A DNA stretch of 64,000 bases, taken from assembly GCF_003441595.1 (NCBI RefSeq), contig NZ_CP031848.1, forward strand, positions 3,224,001 to 3,288,000, written 5' to 3'. Each line of letters starts with the position of its first letter. The first letter of the stretch is position 1. The notes beneath the pieces were generated by a model. The model ran no database searches and had not been told where the DNA came from. It was given only the letters and a program-made list of their open reading frames with translations. Position numbers and translations under genes: made by a program. Source of the stretch: Marinobacter sp. Arc7-DN-1 (GTDB taxonomy: Bacteria > Pseudomonadota > Gammaproteobacteria > Pseudomonadales > Oleiphilaceae). Shown here piece after piece: positions 1 to 10,160 of this stretch.

Positions 1-267
1 AAGCGTTACAACGGTTACAGCGATAGCCTGTTTGGCCAGCTGCGCAGCCTGAACAGCCGCTTTGGCAGCTTCGCGGGTGATCTGGTCGCCAAGCTGGAAA
101 AAGAGGCCGCTGAAGGCGCTGACGCGGTATCTGAAGCTGCCGAGGATGTTTCCGAAGCCGCTCAGGACGCCAAGAAGTCCGTTGAGGCCAAGAAGCCGGC
201 TGCGCGCAAAACCACCGCGCACAAGACTACCGCTACTACCAAGAAGAGCACTGCTGCTTCCGCCTGA
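1..267 (+). CDS. C-terminal part of an Ala/Lys-rich, phasin- or AlgP-like protein (5' end outside window)
   Basis: The reading frame is open from the first base and stops at 265-267, giving the last 88 residues. The first half looks like an amphipathic helical region. It is followed by an Ala/Glu-rich stretch and a basic tail with repeated Lys-Thr-Thr/Ala units. Such tails occur in AlgP-like histone-H1-type proteins and in polyhydroxyalkanoate granule-associated phasins; the visible part cannot separate these. A strong hairpin at 307-343 follows the stop. The start and N-terminal domain are not in the window, so the function is left open. Confidence 0.6.
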   Translation, partial: KRYNGYSDSLFGQLRSLNSRFGSFAGDLVAKLEKEAAEGADAVSEAAEDVSEAAQDAKKSVEAKKPAARKTTAHKTTATTKKSTAASA

Positions 268-306
268 AAGCGGTGAGGCATCTCACTTGATCAGTCAGTG
301 AAATGA

Positions 307-343
307 AAGAAGGGCCTTCGGTTCACCGCTGGCCCTTCTTTTT
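307..343. terminator. bidirectional intrinsic terminator
   Basis: A perfect 10-bp stem (307-316 pairs with 331-340, arm AAGAAGGGCC) has a 14-nt loop. T runs follow on the plus side and, read from the other strand, on the minus side. It lies between the convergent gene ends at 267 and 377 and can serve both. Confidence 0.85.
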
Positions 344-376
344 ATTCCGCGCTCCGGTGCGGCCCGGCTGCGGCGA

Positions 377-1030
377 TCAGTTGGTTTCCCCGGCGGGCTC
401 CAGCGGCAGTGTCCGGGCCTCGTCGGTGACTTCTTCCAGGCGTTCTATATCGGCTTCGAAGGCCTTCTGCAGTGCCTCAATTTCCTGGGTTTGCGAGGCA
501 ATCTCCCGCTCAATGTCCCGAATCTGTGACTCCAGCCTCCGGATTTTCTCAAGGATGGATTCAGGTATGTCGCGTCCGGTCCGTTCCATATCGGCCGCGC
601 GGCTCTGTTCGCTGTCCAGCTGGCTGGATATTACCGAGATGTTGCCTCGCTTGAGCTGGATCAGGCCCTCGAGTTCCCGGATCTTTCGATGCATTGCTTT
701 CACCGCCTGATCCGGGTGACTGAAGCGCTTCAGCAACTGCCTGTCTTTCTCACGTTGCTCGGCGAGCTCTTTCTGGCGTTGTTTTTCCGCTTCCCGGGCG
801 GCAATTTCCTCTTCCGTGGGCGCGGGAGGAATGGTCTCGATCACACGACCATTGTTGCCCAGAATATCGTAGCCCCGTTTGGTGGCTTCCTGGGGAATAG
901 TGCTGCTGATCACAACCTGGCCGTTCGCATCCGTGTATCGGTACATGTTGGCTGCGGCGTGGGGCGCTATGCCCAGCATAAGCGCACATGCACAAGCCCT
1001 GGCTGAAAATGCGGTCAGACGATTAGCCAT
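377..1030 (-). CDS. DUF4124 periplasmic coiled-coil protein
   Basis: 217 aa. Residues 1-27 look like a Sec signal peptide ending in Ala-Ala-Ala. A DUF4124-like domain follows (about 28-70, starting with an MYRYTD-type segment). The rest is Glu/Arg/Gln-rich and predicted to form a long coiled coil (about 75-205). It starts 3 nt after the pyrE stop on the same strand, so it is probably co-transcribed with pyrE. The family has no defined biochemical role; a similar gene sits beside pyrE and crc in Pseudomonas, as I recall. Confidence 0.8.
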   Translation of the reverse strand: MANRLTAFSARACACALMLGIAPHAAANMYRYTDANGQVVISSTIPQEATKRGYDILGNNGRVIETIPPAPTEEEIAAREAEKQRQKELAEQREKDRQLLKRFSHPDQAVKAMHRKIRELEGLIQLKRGNISVISSQLDSEQSRAADMERTGRDIPESILEKIRRLESQIRDIEREIASQTQEIEALQKAFEADIERLEEVTDEARTLPLEPAGETN

Positions 1031-1033
1031 TAA

Positions 1034-1672
1034 TCAGACTCCGTAACGATCCCGGTAACTGGCGACCTTCCCGGCATGCCCGGCGAAGTCCGGGTTGGCC
1101 TTGAGGTAGTCCAGGATTTGTTCGAGGCGAATGATGCTCACCACCGGGATACCGAACTCCTTTTCCACTTCCTGAATGGCCGACAGTTCGCCATTGCCTT
1201 TTTCCTGCCGGTCCAGCGCTATAAGCACACCGGCCGGTTCGGCGCCCGCGGCCCGAATAATGTCGATGGACTCACGGATCGCAGTGCCCGCAGTAATAAC
1301 ATCATCGACAATCAGTACTCTGCCCTGCAGTGGTGCGCCAACAATGTTGCCGCCCTCACCATGATCCTTCTTTTCCTTGCGGTTAAACGCAAAAGGTTTG
1401 CTGTTACCGTCTGTAGCCAGGGCCATTGCTGTTACGGTGGCCAACGGAATGCCCTTATAGGCAGGCCCGAAAATGATGTCATAATCCAGCCCGCTGCGTG
1501 CTATCGCAGCGGCATAGGCCTTGCTTAACTGAAGCAGGTCATCCCCGGTATTGAACAAGCCTGCGTTGAAGAAGTACGGGCTGGTTCGACCCGACTTGAG
1601 CGTAAACTCGCCAAAGCGCAGTACGTTCCGGCGGATGGCAAACTCAATAAATTTTTGCTGATAGTCGTGCAT
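1034..1672 (-). CDS. pyrE: orotate phosphoribosyltransferase
   Basis: 212 aa, the usual length. The enzyme joins orotate to PRPP to make OMP in pyrimidine synthesis. The PRPP-binding signature [13 protein letters not shown] is intact at about residues 119-131, and the N-terminal segment with [10 protein letters not shown] fits the family. The gene is divergent from crc with an 81-bp gap that must hold both promoters. The DUF4124 gene follows 3 nt downstream. Confidence 0.97.
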   Translation of the reverse strand: MHDYQQKFIEFAIRRNVLRFGEFTLKSGRTSPYFFNAGLFNTGDDLLQLSKAYAAAIARSGLDYDIIFGPAYKGIPLATVTAMALATDGNSKPFAFNRKEKKDHGEGGNIVGAPLQGRVLIVDDVITAGTAIRESIDIIRAAGAEPAGVLIALDRQEKGNGELSAIQEVEKEFGIPVVSIIRLEQILDYLKANPDFAGHAGKVASYRDRYGV

Positions 1673-1753
1673 GACAAGGCTTCTGGCGGGTGTTGATCTT
1701 TAATTAACACGTAAAAACGGTATCATACACACAAACCGAATCAGGGAACACGT

Positions 1754-2560
1754 ATGCGGGTAGTATCAATCAGCGTCAATGGCCTCGCCCAGGCTGTTGA
1801 GAAGGGCTTTTTCGACTGGCTGGCGCAGCAGGATGCCGACGTGGTCTGCGTTCAGGACCATCGCATGCGGGCCTACGAGATTGAGGACTACAACCTGATT
1901 CCGGAAGGTTATGAGGCCTATTTCATTGATGGCGAGAACAATGAGGATGGTGGCGTGGGCATTTACACCCGCCACTTTCCGAAGGCCATCATGTACGGTT
2001 TCGCCAACGAGCAGGCGGATCGTGAGGGCCGGTTTATTCAGGCCGATTTTGACAAGGTTTCCGTGGCCTGTGTGCTCGCGCCCTGTGCCCTTGGCCGGGA
2101 AGAAGAACTGATCGGCGAAGATGACCTGACAGTGCTGGACCATAAGGACGAGTTCATGGAGTCTTTTGGTCTGCACATGCAGAAGACGCTGCGTAAGCGC
2201 CGGCAGTTTATTTTCTGCGCCAATCTTCAGACGGCCCACCATGTAACGGATGCCAGCCCGCTTTATCACAAGCTGGACTTTTCCGGTTTCCTGCCCCATG
2301 AGCGTGCCTGGCTTGACCGCCTGTTTGATGAAATGGGCTGTGTTGACGGGTTCCGGGAAGTGAACAGGCAGAGTAATCAGTTTACCTGGTGGCCGGAGCA
2401 GGCGGAAGGTTCCCGCAGGAATGCCGGTATCCGGGTGGATTACCAGTTGCTGACCCCTGGGATCCGCAAGACCATCGAGGATGGCTGGATTGACGACTCA
2501 ACCCGGTTTTCCGATCACGCACCGGTGATCATGGATTACGATATCGAAATCGGTTTTTGA
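1754..2560 (+). CDS. crc: catabolite repression control protein (ExoIII-fold, nuclease-dead)
   Basis: 268 aa. It has the exonuclease III/endonuclease-exonuclease-phosphatase fold, but the catalytic positions are degenerate. The metal-binding Glu of ExoIII (QE motif) is Asp in VCVQDHR, and the GDxN motif is replaced by CANLQ; the C-terminal SDHAP is kept. This matches Pseudomonas Crc, which has no nuclease activity and stabilises Hfq on A-rich target mRNAs. The position between pyrE and rph is also that of Pseudomonas crc. A good Shine-Dalgarno (AGGGAA) precedes ATG 1754. A CrcZ-like antagonist RNA is encoded at 43.6-44.0 kb. A plain ExoIII-family label would miss the missing active-site residues. 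Confidence 0.88.
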   Translation: MRVVSISVNGLAQAVEKGFFDWLAQQDADVVCVQDHRMRAYEIEDYNLIPEGYEAYFIDGENNEDGGVGIYTRHFPKAIMYGFANEQADREGRFIQADFDKVSVACVLAPCALGREEELIGEDDLTVLDHKDEFMESFGLHMQKTLRKRRQFIFCANLQTAHHVTDASPLYHKLDFSGFLPHERAWLDRLFDEMGCVDGFREVNRQSNQFTWWPEQAEGSRRNAGIRVDYQLLTPGIRKTIEDGWIDDSTRFSDHAPVIMDYDIEIGF

Positions 2561-2688
2561 GTCTGGGGAAGGCGCCTGTGTGGCGACGTTTCCCCAGACA
2601 CGCTACGAGCACATCCCTGTGCGCTTGCTTCGGGCCGTCCATGGCCCTCAACAGTCTGGGGAAACGTCGCCACACAGGCGCCTCAGAC
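2561..2688. repeat. large nested inverted repeat between crc and rph
   Basis: A 30-bp perfect inverted repeat (2570-2599 against 2654-2683) encloses 54 nt that contain two further small hairpins, GCACA/TGTGC and GGGCC/GGCCC. The first arm is itself flanked by GTCTGGGGAA and its complement (2561-2570, 2590-2599). It sits between convergent genes and probably terminates both transcripts. Its elaborate build also resembles an intergenic REP/BIME-type repeat. Confidence 0.85.
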
Positions 2689-2695
2689 TTGTGAG

Positions 2696-3412
2696 TTAGC
2701 CTTCCAAAGCTGTTTTCTGGATTTCGAACAACTGCTCAATGCCCTGCCTGGCCAATACCAGCATGTTGTCCAGCTCTTCCTGAACAAACGGCGCACCTTC
2801 CGCCGTTCCCTGAATCTCGATAAAGCCGCCCTGGTCGGTCATGATGACGTTCATGTCGGTTTCCGCTTCGGAATCTTCCGGATAGTCCAGATCCACCACC
2901 GGGGTACCCTTGTAAACGCCAACGGACAGCGCGGCGACCATCTGTTTGAGTGGTGATTTTTTCAGGCGCTTTTCGGCCACCAGGTGGTTCAGGGCATCGA
3001 CCAGTGCCACGCAACCGCCGGTGATGGCTGCGGTGCGGGTGCCGCCGTCGGCCTGGATAACGTCGCAGTCCACGGTGATGGTGTGCTCGCCCAGAGCGGA
3101 GAGGTCGACGGCGGCGCGCAGGGAGCGGCCGATCAGGCGCTGGATTTCGACGGTGCGTCCGCCCTGTTTGCCGCGGGCGGCTTCCCGGCCCATTCGGCTG
3201 CCGGTGGAGCGGGGCAGCATGCCGTATTCGGCGGTGATCCAGCCTTTACCTTCGCCCCTCATAAATGGGGGAACCTTGTTTTCGACGGAGGCGGTGCAGA
3301 TAACTTTGGTGTCTCCGAATTCCACCAGCACGGAGCCTTCGGCGTGGCGGGTGTAGTTGCGGGTAATTCGAGCATCTCTCGGTTGCTCGGGCGTTCTGCC
3401 GCTTGGACGCAT
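2696..3412 (-). CDS. rph: ribonuclease PH
   Basis: 238 aa from the ATG at 3412 (Shine-Dalgarno AGGAAA; the family start MRPSGR). RNase PH is a phosphorolytic 3'-5' exoribonuclease that trims tRNA 3' ends. The family signature around [15 protein letters not shown] (phosphate and RNA contacts) and the [10 protein letters not shown] segment are intact. It is divergent from yicC, as in Pseudomonas. A longer upstream frame exists but has no Shine-Dalgarno and no conserved residues. Confidence 0.96.
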   Translation of the reverse strand: MRPSGRTPEQPRDARITRNYTRHAEGSVLVEFGDTKVICTASVENKVPPFMRGEGKGWITAEYGMLPRSTGSRMGREAARGKQGGRTVEIQRLIGRSLRAAVDLSALGEHTITVDCDVIQADGGTRTAAITGGCVALVDALNHLVAEKRLKKSPLKQMVAALSVGVYKGTPVVDLDYPEDSEAETDMNVIMTDQGGFIEIQGTAEGAPFVQEELDNMLVLARQGIEQLFEIQKTALEG

Positions 3413-3483
3413 AGTATTTCCTGAAGTCAGTAATGAATTTCCGGGCGCGTGTCCCGGTCGATCGTGTGTCGAAAAGGCGGAAA

Positions 3484-3492
3484 AGTATAACA
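3484..3492 (-). promoter_or_regulatory. extended -10 promoter for rph
   Basis: The minus strand reads TGTTATACT, an extended -10 element (TGn plus TATACT), about 72 nt upstream of the rph start codon. No convincing -35 is seen, as is common for extended -10 promoters. Confidence 0.45.
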
Positions 3493-3581
3493 CGTTGGCA
3501 CTGGCCTTTTGTTTGGTTCGCCGTGGGCGTTAAGAGCCTGTTAAACTCGGATTGTTTCCACCAACCATGAGCGGAGCCGAC

Positions 3582-4448
3582 ATGATCCGAAGTATGACCG
3601 CATTTGCCCGGAAGGATGTCCAGGAAGACTGGGGGACGCTGACCTGTGAGATCCGGACGGTGAATCACCGCTACCTGGAACCGTCTTTCCGTCTGCCGGA
3701 GGCTTTCCGGGAGCTTGAGGGCCGGTTCCGTGAGGAGCTTCGGAATCAGCTGAAGCGAGGCAAGGTGGATGTGTCCATGCGGCTTCAGTCCGCCGAAAAT
3801 GTGACCCAGAGCTTCGAGATTAGCGAAGAGATGGCGCAGGCCGTCAATGAGGCCGCGAATCACATCAATCGGATGCTGGATAACCCGGCCCACATCAACG
3901 CCCTGGATATTCTTCGCTGGCCTGGCGTTCTTTCGGTGCCGGAGCAGGACTATGGTCCGGCGAAAGAGGCAGCGGCCGGTTTGTTTGAGCAGACCGTTGC
4001 TGAGCTGGCATCAGTGCGGGAGCGCGAGGGAGAGCGGTTGCGGCCGTTGTTCGAAGATCGCCTTAAAGTCATGGGTGAGTTGGTCTCGGACGTGCGCGCT
4101 CGCATGCCGGAGCTGCTTGACGCCCAGGAGAAGGCGCTTCGGGAGCGGTTCGAGAAAGCGAAGGTGGAGCTGGATCCCGATCGGGTTACCCAGGAGATGG
4201 TGATGCTGGCCCAGAAAAGTGATGTGGCCGAGGAGCTGGACCGGCTGGACGCCCACATTGGCGAGGTGGCGGATACCCTGAAAAGTGAGGGGGCCATCGG
4301 TCGCCGGCTGGATTTTCTGATGCAGGAGCTGAACCGCGAGGCCAATACCCTGAGCAGCAAGAGTATCGACGCCGGAGTAACCCGCATTGCTGTGGATCTG
4401 AAAGTGCTGATCGAACAGATTCGGGAGCAGGTGCAGAACCTGGAGTGA
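3582..4448 (+). CDS. yicC: YicC-family endoribonuclease
   Basis: 288 aa from ATG 3582, chosen because GGAG lies 5 nt upstream and the family begins MIRSMTAFAR; E. coli YicC is 287 aa. An N-terminal YicC-like domain is followed by the C-terminal DUF1732 domain ending in GRRLDFLMQELNREANTL. E. coli YicC has been reported as an endoribonuclease acting on the small RNA RyhB; that activity here is inferred from family membership. The neighbours rph and gmk match the conserved gene order. Confidence 0.93.
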   Translation: MIRSMTAFARKDVQEDWGTLTCEIRTVNHRYLEPSFRLPEAFRELEGRFREELRNQLKRGKVDVSMRLQSAENVTQSFEISEEMAQAVNEAANHINRMLDNPAHINALDILRWPGVLSVPEQDYGPAKEAAAGLFEQTVAELASVREREGERLRPLFEDRLKVMGELVSDVRARMPELLDAQEKALRERFEKAKVELDPDRVTQEMVMLAQKSDVAEELDRLDAHIGEVADTLKSEGAIGRRLDFLMQELNREANTLSSKSIDAGVTRIAVDLKVLIEQIREQVQNLE

Positions 4449-4472
4449 TCCCGGGGCAGGGCTTTTTGGGGT

Positions 4473-6073
<1,601 letters not shown>

Positions 6074-6159
6074 TACGGGCTTTTCCTGTATACAAATTGA
6101 ACCGGTCGCAGTAAACTATCCGGTCTGCTGAATCAGTCATTTTATTTGTCGGGGAAGTT

Positions 6160-6372
6160 ATGGCACGAGTTACCGTTGAAGATTGTCTGGAAAACGTTGA
6201 TAACCGCTTCCAGCTGGTAATGCTGGCTACCAAGCGTGCGCGTCAGCTCGCTACCAAGGGGGCCGAGCCGATGGTGCCGGAAGAAAATGATAAGCCGACG
6301 GTGATTGCCCTGCGCGAAATCGCCGAAGGCAAGATTACTCGTGATCTGCTTAAGGAAGACGACGACGAGTGA
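6160..6372 (+). CDS. rpoZ: RNA polymerase omega subunit
   Basis: 70 aa. Omega binds the beta' C-terminal tail, helps assemble the polymerase and forms part of one ppGpp site. The conserved start [10 protein letters not shown] and the [14 protein letters not shown] core are intact, and the acidic C-terminus is typical. It sits 86 nt after gmk and before spoT. A GGGGA-type Shine-Dalgarno is visible upstream. Confidence 0.97.
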   Translation: MARVTVEDCLENVDNRFQLVMLATKRARQLATKGAEPMVPEENDKPTVIALREIAEGKITRDLLKEDDDE

Positions 6373-6420
6373 GCTGTCTGCGGATATTGGGCATAAGTAC
6401 CTGTCCGTGAGTGAGAAGCA

Positions 6421-6448
6421 TTGAAATCCGTCCCCGCGGTTTTATAGT
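6421..6448 (+). promoter_or_regulatory. strong sigma-70 promoter in the rpoZ-spoT gap
   Basis: -35 TTGAAA (6421-6426), a 16-bp spacer and -10 TATAGT (6443-6448). Transcription would start near 6455, only about 30 nt before the intrinsic terminator at 6485-6512 and about 90 nt before the spoT start codon. Confidence 0.7.
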
Positions 6449-6454
6449 GTGTCT

Positions 6455-6512
6455 ATAGAACGTTGCTGGAAGGACTAAGGAAGGACCCGGATGCGTGCAT
6501 TCGGGTTTTTTT
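6455..6512 (+). ncRNA. candidate short leader RNA/attenuator with four GGA motifs
   Basis: A roughly 58-nt transcript is bounded by the promoter at 6421-6448 and the terminator at 6485-6512. Its single-stranded part carries GGA at 6468-6470 and AAGGA at 6470-6474, 6477-6481 and 6481-6485. That density suits CsrA/RsmA binding. It may be an attenuator for spoT or a small CsrA-sequestering RNA. No known RNA family was recognised. Confidence 0.4.
6485..6512 (+). terminator. intrinsic terminator upstream of spoT
   Basis: An 8-bp stem (ACCCGGAT with ATTCGGGT, one G-U pair) has a 6-nt loop and is followed by seven T. It ends rpoZ-side transcripts and must be passed by any transcript entering spoT. 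Confidence 0.8.
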
Positions 6513-6544
6513 GTCCCTGAATTTCATGAGGTTGTGGAGGCGCG

Positions 6545-8686
6545 GTGTCGGCAGAGGCTACGGTTGAAGGGCTGGCGAGAGAGCTCAGCTCCTATCTGGA
6601 TACCCATCGCATCAATCAGGTGCGACGGGCCTACTACTATGCCGAACAGGCCCATGAGGGCCAGATGCGCAAAAGCGGCGACCGCTACATTACCCATCCC
6701 CTGGCCGTTGCCCATATCCTCGCCGATCTCCGGCTGGACCACCAGAGCCTGATGGCCGCGATGCTTCACGATGTCATTGAAGACACCGGTATCCCGAAGG
6801 ATGCCCTGTCGGAGCAGTTCGGTGAGGATGTGGCCGAGCTGGTGGATGGCGTCAGCAAGCTGACCCAGATTGAGTTCCGCTCCCGGGCGGAAGCCCAGGC
6901 TGAGAACTTCCAGAAGATGACTCTCGCCATGGCCCGGGATATACGGGTCATCCTGGTGAAGCTGGCTGACCGGCTGCACAACATGCGCACCCTCGGTCCC
7001 ATGCCTTACGAGAAACGCCAGCGCATTGCCACCGAAACCCTCGATATCTACGCCCCGATCGCCAACCGCCTTGGTATGCACTCGATCTGCACCGAACTTG
7101 AGGATCTGGGTTTCTCCTCCCTGTATCCGATGCGATCGAAGTACATCTCGAAAGCGGTGGAGAAGCTTCGGGGCAGCCACCGGGAAATCATCGAAGACAT
7201 CCGTGGCAAGTTGCAGGAAAAGCTGGAAGAGCGCGGCCTGCCCGGGCGGATTCTTGGCCGGGAGAAACACCTGAACAGCATCTACAACAAGATGAAGTTC
7301 AAGCAGAAATCCTTCCATGAAATCATGGATGTGTACGCCTTCCGGATTATTACCGACACCGAGGATGACTGTTATCGCATCCTCGGTGCCGTTCACAGCC
7401 TGTACAAGCCCCTGCCGGGCCGGTTCAAGGACTACATTGCCATGCCCAAGGCCAATGGCTACCAGTCTATCCATACCACCCTGTTCGGCATGCACGTGAA
7501 CATTGAAATCCAGATCCGCACTGAGGAAATGGAGCACATCGCCAACAACGGTATTGCGGCTCACTGGATGTACAAGAACGAGCCCAGCAGCGTTACCAGT
7601 GCGAACCAGGCAAGGGTTGATCGCTGGGTGAAGGGTCTGATGGAAATGCGGGAGCGGGCCGATGATTCCATGGAATTCATTGAGCACGTGAAAGTGGATC
7701 TGTTCCCGGACGAGATCTACGTGTTCACGCCCAAGGGCCGCATCATGGAGCTGCCCAGCGGGGCAACACCGGTAGATTTCGCCTACGCGATCCACACCGA
7801 TATCGGTAATGCCACCGTGGCCTGCCGGATCAACCGTAATCTCGGTTCCCTGAGCCAGCCCCTTCAAAGCGGTCAGACCGTCGAAATCATTACCGCACCC
7901 GGTGCCCGGCCCAATCCGGCCTGGCTCAGTTTCGTGGTTACCGGCAAGGCAAGAAGCAGTATCCGTCATGTCCTGAAGAGCCAGAAGCGGGCGGAATCGC
8001 TGGAGCTGGGACGGGCCTTGCTGAAGAAGTCGCTGAAAGGCTTTGGTGCCAAACTGTCGGATATCAGCGATGCCCAGAAACAGGCGGTGGTGAATCACAA
8101 CCAGGTGAACAGTTTTGACGACCTGATCGGTGACATTGGTCTTGGAAACCGGATGGCCTATCTGGTTGCCCGTCAGCTCGTAAGCGGTGCCGAAGGACCG
8201 GACTCCGGTGAGGGCGCCCGGGATATCGAGGGTGGCAATCAAAGCCCGGTGACGATTCGTGGTACCGAGGGACTGCTGGTCCGGTTTGCCAGCTGTTGCA
8301 AGCCGATTCCCGGTGACCCGGTGGTGGGTGTTATGGATTCCGGCAAAGGCATGGTAATTCATTCCGATACCTGCTCTCGCTTGCCGGAAGACGACGAAGG
8401 CCGGGCCCGCCTGACCCATCTCAAGTGGGCCAAGGACATTACCGATGAATTTTCTGTGGAGTTGCGGGTAGAGCTTGAGCGTCAGCGCGGTGTGATTGCC
8501 GAGATGGCAAACGCCGTGGCCATGGCTGACGGTAACATCGAGCGCATCAATGTGGAGGAGCAGAATGCCCGCTTCGGTGTCGTCAGCCTGGTGGTGCATG
8601 TGCAAGGGCGCCGGCATCTGGCCCGGGTTATGCGGCGCATCCGCAATATTCGGGCAATTACCCACATCAGCCGCGTACGGCACTGA
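6545..8686 (+). CDS. spoT: bifunctional (p)ppGpp synthetase/hydrolase
   Basis: 713 aa with a GTG start (GGAGG 4 nt upstream). Domains in order: HD hydrolase (about 25-180, with HDVIEDT at 75-81), RelA/SpoT synthetase (about 230-345, with GRFKDYIAMPK and NGYQSIHTTLFG), TGS (about 390-450), a helical and zinc-finger-like region (FASCCKPIPGD) and a C-terminal ACT domain. The RFKD-type motif in the synthetase domain is the form found in bifunctional Rel/SpoT enzymes. It sets ppGpp levels in starvation, and it and DksA (49.7 kb) share a pathway. Confidence 0.96.
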   Translation: MSAEATVEGLARELSSYLDTHRINQVRRAYYYAEQAHEGQMRKSGDRYITHPLAVAHILADLRLDHQSLMAAMLHDVIEDTGIPKDALSEQFGEDVAELVDGVSKLTQIEFRSRAEAQAENFQKMTLAMARDIRVILVKLADRLHNMRTLGPMPYEKRQRIATETLDIYAPIANRLGMHSICTELEDLGFSSLYPMRSKYISKAVEKLRGSHREIIEDIRGKLQEKLEERGLPGRILGREKHLNSIYNKMKFKQKSFHEIMDVYAFRIITDTEDDCYRILGAVHSLYKPLPGRFKDYIAMPKANGYQSIHTTLFGMHVNIEIQIRTEEMEHIANNGIAAHWMYKNEPSSVTSANQARVDRWVKGLMEMRERADDSMEFIEHVKVDLFPDEIYVFTPKGRIMELPSGATPVDFAYAIHTDIGNATVACRINRNLGSLSQPLQSGQTVEIITAPGARPNPAWLSFVVTGKARSSIRHVLKSQKRAESLELGRALLKKSLKGFGAKLSDISDAQKQAVVNHNQVNSFDDLIGDIGLGNRMAYLVARQLVSGAEGPDSGEGARDIEGGNQSPVTIRGTEGLLVRFASCCKPIPGDPVVGVMDSGKGMVIHSDTCSRLPEDDEGRARLTHLKWAKDITDEFSVELRVELERQRGVIAEMANAVAMADGNIERINVEEQNARFGVVSLVVHVQGRRHLARVMRRIRNIRAITHISRVRH

Positions 8687-8764
8687 ACCAGACCAAAGCC
8701 CGGTTGACAGGCGCGCCACAGAGGGGTGAGGATTGGCGTTTTGGAAGAGAGGAAAATAAGGGTC

Positions 8765-9151
8765 ATGACCAACAAATCCGTAATTCAGACCGAGAATGCG
8801 CCTCAGGCCATTGGCACATACTCCCAGGCGGTGAAAGCCGGAGACACGGTATATCTGTCTGGCCAGATTCCGCTGGTGCCGGAGACCATGGAAGTGGTGG
8901 CAGGGGATTTTGCTGCCAAGACCCGTCAGGTATTTGATAACCTCAAGGCCGTGTGTGAAGCCGCCGGCGGTGAGCTCAAGGATATTGTCAAGCTCAATAT
9001 CTATATGACCGACCTGGCAAACTTCGCCACGGTAAACGAGATCATGGCTACCTATTTCCAGGAGCCGTATCCTGCCCGCGCGGCAGTTGGCGTCGCTGCG
9101 CTGCCCAAGGGCGTACCCATTGAAATGGAAGCAGTCATGGTGCTGAGCTGA
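8765..9151 (+). CDS. ridA: RidA enamine/imine deaminase
   Basis: 128 aa from ATG 8765, the usual RidA length; an earlier in-frame start adds 13 unconserved residues. RidA hydrolyses reactive enamines such as 2-aminoacrylate made by PLP enzymes. The catalytic Arg (YPARAAVGV) and the Glu near the C-terminus (IEMEAV) are present. It follows spoT by 78 nt, as in Pseudomonas. Confidence 0.95.
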   Translation: MTNKSVIQTENAPQAIGTYSQAVKAGDTVYLSGQIPLVPETMEVVAGDFAAKTRQVFDNLKAVCEAAGGELKDIVKLNIYMTDLANFATVNEIMATYFQEPYPARAAVGVAALPKGVPIEMEAVMVLS

Positions 9152-9175
9152 AGCCGGGGCAGGTTCCAATTTCGT

Positions 9176-9203
9176 GGAAAAGGCGGCTACGGTCGCCTTT
9201 TCC
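9176..9203. terminator. hairpin between ridA and the epimerase gene
   Basis: A 10-bp perfect stem (9176-9185 with 9194-9203, arm GGAAAAGGCG) has an 8-nt loop. The T run is inside the stem, so it can act in both directions between the convergent gene ends at 9151 and 9216. Confidence 0.7.
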
Positions 9204-9215
9204 CGTTTCGCGGAC

Positions 9216-10082
9216 TCAGTTTTGGTGAATCATCGCCCGATAGCCGGCCCGGAAGTCCGGGTACCGGAACTGGAATCCGGTGGCCAGCAGTCGCTGGTTA
9301 TTGCAGCGTTTACTCCCGGCCCGGCCCCCTTGACGGGCGTCTGGTAAAGGATCGGCGCAGGGAGTTTGTTGCCGTACCCAGTCCACCACTTCATCGAGCC
9401 GTACCGGCTCGCAATCGCTGGCGATATAGCAGGGCTCCAGCAGCGCCCCGGAGACGGCAAGCCGGACCAGATGAGCGGCTGCTTCCGCAGCATCTTCTTC
9501 ATGGATCCGGTTGCTGAACGGTGCCGGTGGCTGCGGGCTCATACGGCCTTGCTGAACCTCCTCAAGAAAACGTGCCCTGGACGGACCATAAATGCCACTG
9601 AATCGTATGATGGTTGCAGGGTGACCGCTGTCCAGCGCTGTTCGCTCCCCCGCCAGAATCTGTTCGCCGCTGAATCTGGCCGGGTTGACAGGGCTGGACT
9701 CGTCTACCCAGCTGTCGTCATCCTGAGCGTAAACGCTGGTACTGCTGACAAAGAAGAGATGTTTCAGGGAATGTTCGCCCAGTTCCCGTAGCAGGTTTTC
9801 GAGGCCGGTAACGTATGCATCCTGGTAGCCCTGCTGGTCGTAACTGGAGGGTGTCAGGCAATAAATGACGATGTCCAGGTTATCTGGCAACTGGCCGGCC
9901 AGGGTTGCAGGCCGGGTCAGGTCAGCTCTGATGCCGTGTACGCCTTTCGGCACCTGGTCCGGATTCCGGCGCAGCCCGAATACCGTTGCCGAGGCTTTCA
10001 GCCGGCTGGCGATGGCGCCACCGAGTTTGCCACAGCCGGCAACCAGGATTCCCGGCGGGTTAGTGCTTTCAGTGATTGCCAT
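9216..10082 (-). CDS. NAD(P)-dependent epimerase/dehydratase-like SDR (YeeZ-like)
   Basis: 288 aa from ATG 10082 (an upstream TTG at 10094 is less likely). An extended short-chain dehydrogenase fold begins with a Rossmann glycine motif, VAGCGKLGGAIA. SSTSVYAQ supplies the Ser and Tyr of the active site, but the usual YxxxK lysine is not obvious. NPARFSGEQ and IIRFSGIYGP are typical of YeeZ-like proteins. The substrate is unknown. It is divergent from oxyR. Confidence 0.82.
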   Translation of the reverse strand: MAITESTNPPGILVAGCGKLGGAIASRLKASATVFGLRRNPDQVPKGVHGIRADLTRPATLAGQLPDNLDIVIYCLTPSSYDQQGYQDAYVTGLENLLRELGEHSLKHLFFVSSTSVYAQDDDSWVDESSPVNPARFSGEQILAGERTALDSGHPATIIRFSGIYGPSRARFLEEVQQGRMSPQPPAPFSNRIHEEDAAEAAAHLVRLAVSGALLEPCYIASDCEPVRLDEVVDWVRQQTPCADPLPDARQGGRAGSKRCNNQRLLATGFQFRYPDFRAGYRAMIHQN

Positions 10083-10160
10083 AGACAATTTCAATCCTTA
10101 TGCTTTAGCTCATAAAGTTAAGTGGAACTTCGACCCGCATCCATCTGACCGGAGCTCACC

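Noticed and set aside
1693..1726. TTGATC/TATCAT as a crc promoter
   Set aside because: The spacer would be 22 bp, too long for sigma-70; the real promoter in this divergent gap could not be fixed by eye.
6524..9169. 881-codon open frame antisense to spoT and ridA
   Set aside because: It is the mirror of a strongly coding G+C-rich gene; the translation is His/Gly-rich with no domain and no ribosome site.
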